Source: Methanobacteriota archaeon (GTDB lineage Archaea; Thermoplasmatota; Thermoplasmata; RBG-16-68-12). From it: a stretch of DNA of 16,204 bases. Within the stretch, counting starts at the first letter, position 1; every line of letters begins with the position of its first letter. Below, one piece after another: positions 7,720 through 13,341 of this stretch. The stretch covers positions 1-16,204 of the forward strand of contig VBMR01000096.1 of NCBI GenBank assembly GCA_005878325.1, in the 5' to 3' direction. A program made the position numbers and the translations under genes. Below the pieces are notes generated by a model that saw nothing but the letters and a program-made list of their open reading frames with translations, ran no database searches and had not been told where the DNA came from.

Positions 7720-7916
7720 AACGAGGGCCTCGCTCGGATTTCAAGGGAGTCGAAGCAGTCGAAACAGTAGCCCTGGCGTCGATCGTCCGGGAGCAGCACG
7801 ATGCGCCTACGGCACTTCCGACATCGACTCTCTGGATCGCTGTTCGAAGACCTTCGGATATCCGGACGAAGCTTCCATGAGATCGTACGCGCCCCCCGAG
7901 CCGCAGTCCGGGCCAC
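7716..7916 (-). CDS. Small zinc-ribbon protein
   Basis: This 66-residue minus-strand ORF encodes a basic N-terminal half and then a four-cysteine zinc ribbon, CRKC-x15-CFDC, in the context SRCRKCRRRIVLLPDDRRQGYCFDCFDSLE. Paired CxxC knuckles with a central turn (LLPDDRRQGY) are the classical archaeal zinc-ribbon design and are unlikely in a shadow frame. Such small proteins commonly bind nucleic acid or act as partner subunits; the specific role is unknown. The only upstream start is GTG 7916. A TATA-like box at 7931-7939 could serve this strand too, with tight spacing. The gene converges on the Trp-rich gene and shares the CTAG tetranucleotide in which both stops lie. Confidence 0.68.
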   Translation of the reverse strand: MARTAARGARTISWKLRPDIRRSSNSDPESRCRKCRRRIVLLPDDRRQGYCFDCFDSLEIRARPSF

Positions 7917-7930
7917 GGAGTCGGTCGAAT

Positions 7931-7939
7931 CTATAAAAG
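7931..7939. promoter_or_regulatory. TATA-like box between divergent zinc-ribbon and tmk genes
   Basis: CTATAAAAG lies in the 79-nt gap between the minus-strand zinc-ribbon gene and tmk. Read on the plus strand it is a good archaeal TATA box and would give tmk a leader of about 35 nt. Read on the minus strand (CTTTTATAG) it is about 19 nt from GTG 7916, which is slightly short. It may drive tmk alone or both genes. Confidence 0.5.
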
Positions 7940-7995
7940 CGTTGTGCGGTCGGGGTGGCGGACGACCTGCGACGGGTTAATGTCCGCTGCGTCTG

Positions 7996-8622
7996 ATGCC
8001 TTCTCTCGTGCTCGCGGGCTTCGTGACCTTTGAAGGGATCGACGGGTCCGGGAAGACGACGGTGAGCCGCCTCGCGGCGGAGCGCCTGCGGTCTCAGGGA
8101 CACGCCGTCTACCTGACGAGCGAGCCGACCGCGGGATGGCTGGGAGAAGCCGTCCGCCGGGGAATTGAGGAAGACGTCGGGGCCGTCGCCGAGGCCCTCC
8201 TGTTCCTGGCGGATCGCGCGGCGCACATCCCGGACATCCAATCGCATCTGGCCAAGGACGAATTGGTCCTGTGCGACCGCTACGCAGATTCGACGTACGC
8301 CTACCAGGGGGCGCGCCTCGCGGGAATCGTCCGCGATCCGCTCCGCTTCCTCCAGCGCGCGAGCGAAGACTGGGTCCTCCTTCCCGATCTCACCGTCTTA
8401 CTGAAAGTGCCTCCTGATGTGGCAATCGCTCGAATCAAGGATCGTCCGGACCGGATGCGCTTCGAAGACGTGACCCTCCTGACGAAAGTCGCGGCCAACT
8501 ACGACCGGTTGGCGAAATCTCGAAGGTTCGTCATCGTGGATGCCAACCGTTCCGTGGATCACGCGGTCGACGACGCGGTTTCGGCGATCGAGAGACGACT
8601 CCCTACGCGGCCTGGAGCGTGA
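7996..8622 (+). CDS. tmk: Thymidylate kinase (dTMP kinase)
   Basis: This 208-residue enzyme phosphorylates dTMP to dTDP with ATP, in the cytosolic route to dTTP. The P-loop is FEGIDGSGKTT (Gly14 to Thr22), the dTMP-binding SEPT follows at 42-45, then FLADRAAHI (70-79), the DRY motif CDRYADSTYAYQGA (Asp94-Arg95-Tyr96, with AYQ at 102-104), and a LID-like region around IKDRPDRMRFED. Length and motif order are standard for the family. ATG 7996 is used; GTG 8008 (residue 5) is a possible shorter start that would still include the whole first strand. The 3' end overlaps by 20 nt a probable small gene on the other strand. Confidence 0.95.
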   Translation: MPSLVLAGFVTFEGIDGSGKTTVSRLAAERLRSQGHAVYLTSEPTAGWLGEAVRRGIEEDVGAVAEALLFLADRAAHIPDIQSHLAKDELVLCDRYADSTYAYQGARLAGIVRDPLRFLQRASEDWVLLPDLTVLLKVPPDVAIARIKDRPDRMRFEDVTLLTKVAANYDRLAKSRRFVIVDANRSVDHAVDDAVSAIERRLPTRPGA

Positions 8623-8770
8623 GTCCGCTCGGAGCGTCGGACCGGCCCGTCCCGGCTAAAAAGGCACCCGCGAACACTCTCGCGGCTTCCACGTCTCCCC
8701 GTTCGAGTTGGATGAGAAACGCTTTGCCGAAGAGGACCTGCAACGAGGCGTCATGCCTCTCCGTCGCCAT
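8603..8770 (-). CDS. Probable small hypothetical protein, 55 residues
   Basis: A minus-strand ORF runs from ATG 8770 to TAG 8603 and encodes a protein-like helical sequence beginning MATERHDASLQVLFGKAFLI and continuing QLERGDVEAARVFAGAFLAGT, then a short tail SDAPSGLTLQAA. By my count about three quarters or more of its codons end in G or C, matching the neighbouring real genes, while the plus-strand frames across the same region look random. It overlaps the 3' end of tmk by 20 nt in convergent orientation. I see no strong TATA box or Shine-Dalgarno. No family is recognised, and it may instead be a fortunate reading frame. Confidence 0.5.
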   Translation of the reverse strand: MATERHDASLQVLFGKAFLIQLERGDVEAARVFAGAFLAGTGRSDAPSGLTLQAA

Positions 8771-8802
8771 GATGACGCATTGGTGGAGCGGTGGGAGGCA
8801 TG

Positions 8803-8832
8803 AATCGAGGGTTCAGAAAATCACCTTCGATT
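8803..8832. other. Inverted repeat / hairpin in the tmk-herA gap
   Basis: AATCGAGGG (8803-8811) and CCTTCGATT (8824-8832) can pair over 9 bp with one G-U wobble around a 12-nt loop. Read on the plus strand a TTTT run follows at 8837-8840. This could be a terminator for tmk or an operator near the herA promoter. The composition is AT-rich relative to the surroundings. Confidence 0.35.
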
Positions 8833-8874
8833 CTCATTTTCCCCATGGAGTTCGCTTATCCAACGTGGACAAAG

Positions 8875-8883
8875 CTATTTATC
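8875..8883 (+). promoter_or_regulatory. TATA-like box for herA
   Basis: CTATTTATC lies about 19 nt before ATG 8898 and 43 nt before the in-frame ATG 8922. With usual archaeal spacing, transcription would start near 8902-8907, downstream of ATG 8898. The box therefore favours the second ATG as the real start. Confidence 0.5.
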
Positions 8884-8897
8884 CGGTCTCCTGATTT

Positions 8898-10412
8898 ATG
8901 CGGCATCAGTGGGATGCACGCATGGAGTCTGCCGCCCACCACAGGACCTCGTCCCACCGGGGCGACGGCTTCGTCGGCGTGATTTACGGCGACATCGGCC
9001 CGACCTCCTTCCGCTGTTCCGTGGTCGAGGCCGTGGAGCGAATGGAATTCGTCCAAGTGGTCCACGAGACATGCGGGACCGTCCTCGGCCGCGTCGAGGA
9101 GATTCAGCGAAAGACTGACCTGTCCCTCGACCGAGCCCAGCTCGTCGGGGACGGGGAACCCGTCAACGTGGAGGAGCGGGTGTCCGCCCAGGTCAGCGTG
9201 ATCGGATATCGCGACGATCGAAGGCTCCTCCAGGTCCCTAGGACCCCGTTCCGGGCGGGGGAGCCGGTCCGACGGGCCGAGACCGGGACGATTCAGGACG
9301 TTCTCGGCCTCACGGAGGACAAAAAGCACGGGGCGTATGCGGGACTGCTCTCGGGCCACGATGTGCCCGTGTATCTTGACATCAATGCGATGGTCCAGAA
9401 GCACGTCTCCATCCTCGCAAAGACGGGTGGCGGGAAGTCCTACATCGCAGGCGTCCTCATCGAGGAGCTGATGAAGCACCGCGTGACCTGCGTGATCCTA
9501 GATCCCCACGGAGAGTACGCCTCGCTGCGGGAGAAAGGCAAGGTTGCCCACGGGGCATCTCGCTTCCATGTCGAGCCTCGCGCCTACGCGGACGCGATTC
9601 AGATCTTCTCCCCCGACACGAAGATCAATACGGGGAGCCGTCCGCTGAAGTTCACCTTGAGCAACCTCGATGCCCGAGACATTCTGTCCCTGACCGGATC
9701 CGCCCGAGTCCGCACGCATCTGACCGCACTCCGAAAAGCCTTGGACCTCCTCCGGCAGGCGACGAAGGATTACACCATTCGCGATATCATTCGGGTCCTC
9801 GAGCGGGAGGAGGATCCGCAGAACGCTTCGCTGATCGACGAACTCGAGTATCTGAGCGAGGTCGAGATCTTCGCGAAGGAAGGGACTCGGATTGACGAAC
9901 TGGTGATCAAAGCGAAGACGACGATCATCAACCTGAAAGGGGTGCCGCCGGACATCCAGGAATTGGTGGTGAACCGGCTCGCGACCGCGATGTTCGAGCT
10001 GCGGAAATTGGGTCGCATCCCTCCGATGATGCTCGTGGTGGAGGAGGCTCACAACTTCTGTCCACAGGTCGGCCAGATCGCCTCGTCGAAGATATTCCGG
10101 ACCTTGGCGTCCGAAGGACGCAAGTTCGGGCTCGGACTCGTGGTGATCACCCAGCGGGCCGCGAAGGTCGACAAGAACGTCCTGAGCCAGTGCAACACGC
10201 AGATCATCCTGAAAGTCACGAACCCGAATGACCTGAAAGCGATCATCTCGAGCGTCGAGGGACTCACGGCCTCCATGGCGGAGGAGATCTCGCGCCTCCC
10301 AATCGGCGTCGCCATCATGACCGGGGGCGGACTCGAGATGCCCCTCATGGTCGAAGTTCGTCCGCGAGAAACGCGACATGGAGGGGAAAGCGTGAAGGTC
10401 ATCGAGGATTGA
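8898..10412 (+). CDS. herA: HerA-family hexameric ATPase/DNA translocase
   Basis: This 504-residue protein is a HerA/DUF87 ATPase of the FtsK-HerA superfamily, which forms hexameric rings that translocate DNA, usually with the NurA nuclease in end resection. The N-terminal region (about 20-130) is a HAS-type beta barrel with VGVIYGDIGPTSF and a VSAQVSVIGYRD strand. The Walker A motif is ILAKTGGGKSY with Lys180; an acidic DPHGEY box follows; Walker B is MMLVVEEAHNF with Glu382-Glu383; then FRTLASEGRKFGLGLVVITQR and SQCNTQIILKV complete the RecA core. ATG 8898 is the longest start; ATG 8922 is better placed relative to the TATA box and loses only eight non-conserved residues. NurA, Mre11 and Rad50 genes are not in the window, so this may be a HerA paralogue with a different partner. 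It is transcribed alone. Confidence 0.92.
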   Translation: MRHQWDARMESAAHHRTSSHRGDGFVGVIYGDIGPTSFRCSVVEAVERMEFVQVVHETCGTVLGRVEEIQRKTDLSLDRAQLVGDGEPVNVEERVSAQVSVIGYRDDRRLLQVPRTPFRAGEPVRRAETGTIQDVLGLTEDKKHGAYAGLLSGHDVPVYLDINAMVQKHVSILAKTGGGKSYIAGVLIEELMKHRVTCVILDPHGEYASLREKGKVAHGASRFHVEPRAYADAIQIFSPDTKINTGSRPLKFTLSNLDARDILSLTGSARVRTHLTALRKALDLLRQATKDYTIRDIIRVLEREEDPQNASLIDELEYLSEVEIFAKEGTRIDELVIKAKTTIINLKGVPPDIQELVVNRLATAMFELRKLGRIPPMMLVVEEAHNFCPQVGQIASSKIFRTLASEGRKFGLGLVVITQRAAKVDKNVLSQCNTQIILKVTNPNDLKAIISSVEGLTASMAEEISRLPIGVAIMTGGGLEMPLMVEVRPRETRHGGESVKVIED

Positions 10413-10685
10413 CAGATTCCAGTCGGATTTTCGTTCGACAAGTGTCAAAGGACAATTGTGCGCCCATTGACTATACATGACCCCAATAGACTCATAAAAA
10501 AACGTGTCTCTCAATTACGATATGACCCTCCAAATCTGCTCGGGTGTGAACCTTGCGGATTCTGCGGCCTTGGATTGGCCACGGCGAGGACCGCCGCGGC
10601 ATGGGCTTGTGGGCCATCGACCGATACTTACGTAAGTTGAGGGCCGTCGACATTCGACCGAACCTGCCGTAGCGAGGGGTGCGGC
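10413..10685. other. Intergenic region with AT-rich half and palindromes
   Basis: This 273-bp gap separates herA from the glycosyltransferase unit. The first half is clearly richer in A/T than the flanking genes, with several TATA-like stretches (ACTATACATG near 10470, CATAAAAAAACG near 10492) and short palindromes such as GACA-AG-TGTC (10437-10446) and ACAATTGT (10452-10459). A 60-codon open frame at 10458-10640 has non-matching codon usage and is probably not a gene. I found no tRNA cloverleaf here. The region most likely contains the herA transcript end and the promoter of the following unit. Confidence 0.5.
10624..10637 (+). promoter_or_regulatory. Candidate promoter/operator: 12-bp palindrome before the glycosyltransferase unit
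   Basis: ACTTACGTAAGT at 10626-10637 is a perfect palindrome, and GATACTTACG could act as a TATA element. A start of transcription about 25 nt downstream would leave a leader of roughly 28 nt carrying the strong GAGGGGT ribosome binding site at 10674-10680. A dimeric regulator could bind the palindrome. No regulator gene is visible nearby. Confidence 0.35.
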
Positions 10686-12032
10686 ATGAGCGAGACCCTC
10701 GGCGGCACCTCTACCGAATCCCTGGGGCCGAATCCTTTCGGAACCAATGGCTGGCCGTCCGACGCGCGAAGTTCCGTAGGTTCCCCAAATTCATCCAAAT
10801 CCCCCGACGTTCGGACCGTGCTTCTCTACGCTCAGGACAGCAAGGGAATGGGTCACGTCGCACGGACCTTGACGATCGCTCGCCATCTCCTCGCGGCGTA
10901 TCCAAACACCGTCGCCTACATCGCGACGGAATCTCCCATCACCAGCGAATTTTCCCTTCCCAAGCGCTGCGATTACGTCAAACTGCCCACCCATTGGCTC
11001 TCCTGGGCTGATCACGAGGACGACACCCAGCACCTGCACGACGATCGAGCCAAGCTCTTGTGTGAAATCGCCCTCCGTCTGGCTCCCGACCTCGTCGTCG
11101 TCGATCACGAGCCAGTGGGACACAAGGGAGAGTTCCGGGCCGGTCTCTTCGCCCTGAAAGCCCAACGCCCTTCGACGAAGTTCGTCTTCGGTTTGCGCGA
11201 CATCATGGACGATGTGGGTCGCATCCGGGCGCAGTGGCAGGAATTGGGGGTCTTTGAGGCGCTCGAGACCGTGTACGACGGCATCGCGGTGTTCGGTGAA
11301 CGCAGCGTGTACGACATCGCGGATGCTTGTGGGCTCCCCCCATCCATCCGGTCCAAGCTCCACTACTGCGGATACATTGTCCGGGAGCCGCCCCGGGTCG
11401 CGGGGGCCGAGGTGCGGCAGGAGTATGGCATTTCCGAAGATGGGCCCCTCGTTGTGGCGACCGTTGGCGGTGGGAGCGACGGATATCCGGTCCTCTCGGC
11501 GACCCTCGACGCCCTGGACCGTCTGCAAGCCGCCCATCCCAGTCTCAATGCGATTCTCGTGACCGGACCGCTCATGGCGGCCGATCAGCAAGCGGCCTTG
11601 CGGGTCCGAGCCACCCCGAGGCGGCGCATCGTGTCCCGCGCCGACAATTTCCGACTCGTCGGTGCCGCCGATGCGGCCGTGAGCATGGGGGGCTACAACA
11701 GCGTGTGCGAAGCCCTGTTCTCCGGCAAGCCCCTCGTGATCGTGCCTCGCGTCCGGCGCAAAGTCGAACAGCAGATTCGTGCGGAGATCATGACGGCGAA
11801 TGGCCTGGCCCGATGGGTCCATCCGAAGGACCTGGACGGAACGAACCTCGCGGAGGCCCTGGAGTGGGCGTTGCAACGCAATCAGGACGTCCACGCGCGA
11901 CGGGTCCGCGAAGTGATCCCCTCGTTCGACGGCGCCTCGCATCTGACTGCCTATCTCGCCCGATGGCTCGAGAACGGTCACGACCGTCTTTCGTCTCCAA
12001 AGGAACTGATGCCCGTGGAGCAAGCCGCATGA
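10686..12032 (+). CDS. GT-B glycosyltransferase, MurG/COG4671-like (copy 1)
   Basis: This 448-residue protein looks like a GT-B glycosyltransferase of the MurG/GT28-like group annotated as COG4671. The N-terminal domain has the glycine loop YAQDSKGMGHVARTLTIARHLL (Gly54 to Arg60, including His57), a VVVDHEP strand and FVFGLRDIMDD. The C-terminal domain has LVVATVGGGSDGYP and the nucleotide-sugar-binding SMGGYNSVCEAL (333-344), then PLVIVPR. An N-terminal extension of about 42 residues rich in Ser, Gly, Pro and Asn is absent from its paralogue; GAGGGGT at 10674-10680, 5 nt before the ATG, supports translation of that extension. There is no signal peptide or membrane helix, so it is cytosolic or membrane-peripheral. 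It begins the glycosyltransferase/kinase unit. Donor and acceptor cannot be predicted. Confidence 0.85.
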   Translation: MSETLGGTSTESLGPNPFGTNGWPSDARSSVGSPNSSKSPDVRTVLLYAQDSKGMGHVARTLTIARHLLAAYPNTVAYIATESPITSEFSLPKRCDYVKLPTHWLSWADHEDDTQHLHDDRAKLLCEIALRLAPDLVVVDHEPVGHKGEFRAGLFALKAQRPSTKFVFGLRDIMDDVGRIRAQWQELGVFEALETVYDGIAVFGERSVYDIADACGLPPSIRSKLHYCGYIVREPPRVAGAEVRQEYGISEDGPLVVATVGGGSDGYPVLSATLDALDRLQAAHPSLNAILVTGPLMAADQQAALRVRATPRRRIVSRADNFRLVGAADAAVSMGGYNSVCEALFSGKPLVIVPRVRRKVEQQIRAEIMTANGLARWVHPKDLDGTNLAEALEWALQRNQDVHARRVREVIPSFDGASHLTAYLARWLENGHDRLSSPKELMPVEQAA

Positions 12033-12079
12033 ACCCGGTGCCGACCGCCCCGCTGTCCAACGTCCCGCTCCGGTCATGA
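12029..12079 (+). CDS. 16-codon micro-ORF linking the two glycosyltransferase genes
   Basis: ATG 12029 overlaps the TGA of copy 1 (ATGA), and its own TGA at 12077-12079 overlaps the ATG of copy 2 (again ATGA). The encoded peptide MNPVPTAPLSNVPLRS is Pro/Ser-rich and resembles no domain. Since copy 2 has no visible Shine-Dalgarno, the micro-ORF could carry terminating ribosomes across the 43-nt gap. It may be a translated coupling device or a remnant of a longer C-terminus or gene. Expression is not shown. Confidence 0.35.
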   Translation: MNPVPTAPLSNVPLRS

Positions 12080-13341
12080 ACGAATCTCGAGGCGACGGGA
12101 CCCTCACGATCCTGTTGTATGCACAGGACAGCAAGGGAATGGGTCACGTCACGCGCAACCTGACGATCGCCCGCCATCTCCTCGCCGCGTATCCGAACGC
12201 CGTGGCCTTCATCGCGACCGAATCGCCCATCGTCGACGACCACCTGTTGCCGGAGCGCTGTGACTACATCAAGCTGCCCAGGCGTCTGATCCCCAGTGGG
12301 GTCCGCGAGACGCATGAGGAAGCCGTGGCGGGCAAGGACCACTTTCGGGACGTCCGATCCAACATGCTGCGGGAGGCCGCTTTGGGACTGGCCCCGGACC
12401 TCGTCCTCGTGGACCATGAGCCCCTCGGGTATCGTGGGGAATTCCGCGACGGGCTCCTCGCCCTCAAGGAGCGGTATCCCGAGACGAAGTTCGTCTTCGG
12501 TCTGCGCGACATCATGGACGATGCCGGGAAAATTCGATCGAAGTGGCGGGAGAAAGGGGTGTACGACGCTCTCAAGAACCTGTACGATGGAATCGCGGTG
12601 TACGGTTCTCGTTCCCTCTACGACGTCGGCAATGCGTACGGCATCCCGTCCCCGATCCAGTCCAAGCTGCACTATTGTGGATTTGTCGTCCGCGAACCGC
12701 CGCAGGCCGATCCCGCCGCGGTTCGTTTCCACTACGGGTTTCCGCAGATGGGGCCTCTCGTGGTTGCGACCGTGGGAAGCGGCGTCGACGGCTATCCGGT
12801 TCTCGAAGCGACCGAGGGCGCGGTCAACCGGATTCGCGCGAAGTATCCCGATCTTCGTGCGGTCCTGGTCACCGGGCCGTTTATGCCCGCGGATAAGCAG
12901 GCGCTACTCCAGGAGCGCGCGACGGCGGCAATCCGGATCGTGCAGCGGGCTGACAATTTCCAACTGATGGCATGCGCCGACGCGATCGTGAGCATGGGCG
13001 GATACAACAGCGTGTACGAAGCCTTGGTCGTCGGCCGACCCCTCGTGATCGTTCCAAGGTGCACGCACAAGGTCGAACAGCGCATCCGTGCGGAGACGCT
13101 CGCCGCCCACGATCTCGCCCGATGGATCCATCCGGAGAGCCTGAGCAGCCGGCGCCTTGCGGAGGACTTGGAATGGGCTTTGTCCCGCGATCGAGAGGCG
13201 CACGCGCGACTCGTTCGAGAGGTGATTCCCTCCTTCGACGGAGCCGCGAACCTCACCGCCTATGTCGGCGAGCGGCTCGGTTGGGCTCCCATGGGCGGGC
13301 ATCATGGCGGGGAGCCATCCCCGATGGTGGAACCCACATGA
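12076..13341 (+). CDS. GT-B glycosyltransferase, MurG/COG4671-like (copy 2)
   Basis: This 421-residue protein is a close paralogue of the preceding gene, aligning almost end to end apart from copy 1's N-terminal extension. It has YAQDSKGMGHVTRNLTIARHLLAAYPN (Gly21-His24-Arg27), LVLVDHEPLGYRGEF, FVFGLRDIMDDAGKIRSKW, SKLHYCGFVVREPP, LVVATVGSGVDGYPVLEA and SMGGYNSVYEAL (306-317). The most divergent part is the acceptor-side loop after CDYIKLP, at about residues 70-95, where copy 2 reads RRLIPSGVRETHEEAVAGKDHF against WLSWADHEDDTQHL in copy 1. This suggests the copies use the same donor but different acceptors, perhaps adding two successive sugars. Its TGA overlaps the ATG of the kinase fusion gene in ATGA, so translation is probably coupled. 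Confidence 0.85.
   Translation: MNESRGDGTLTILLYAQDSKGMGHVTRNLTIARHLLAAYPNAVAFIATESPIVDDHLLPERCDYIKLPRRLIPSGVRETHEEAVAGKDHFRDVRSNMLREAALGLAPDLVLVDHEPLGYRGEFRDGLLALKERYPETKFVFGLRDIMDDAGKIRSKWREKGVYDALKNLYDGIAVYGSRSLYDVGNAYGIPSPIQSKLHYCGFVVREPPQADPAAVRFHYGFPQMGPLVVATVGSGVDGYPVLEATEGAVNRIRAKYPDLRAVLVTGPFMPADKQALLQERATAAIRIVQRADNFQLMACADAIVSMGGYNSVYEALVVGRPLVIVPRCTHKVEQRIRAETLAAHDLARWIHPESLSSRRLAEDLEWALSRDREAHARLVREVIPSFDGAANLTAYVGERLGWAPMGGHHGGEPSPMVEPT

Noticed and set aside
7128..7880. Long plus-strand ORF overlapping the Trp-rich gene
   Set aside because: Although its ATG overlaps the PrsW stop, the product is Arg/Pro-rich shadow sequence, and the alternative frame from 7249 is clearly more protein-like.
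8619..8894. Plus-strand ORF of 91 codons after tmk
   Set aside because: Its sequence is low-complexity Ser/Arg-rich without coding bias, while the opposite strand carries a more protein-like frame.
8898..10412. HerA as part of an anti-phage system (HerA with SIR2 or DUF4297-type partner)
   Set aside because: No such partner is adjacent; the neighbours are tmk and glycosyltransferases, and the protein looks like a chromosomal archaeal HerA.
10458..10640. 60-codon plus-strand ORF with four Cys residues in the intergenic gap
   Set aside because: Third positions do not show the G/C preference of real genes here, no ribosome binding site is visible, and the Cys spacing does not form paired CxxC knuckles.
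12972..13337. Upstream extension of the double-kinase frame
   Set aside because: It lies entirely inside glycosyltransferase copy 2 and encodes an Arg-rich shadow sequence; ATG 13338 in an ATGA overlap is the natural start.
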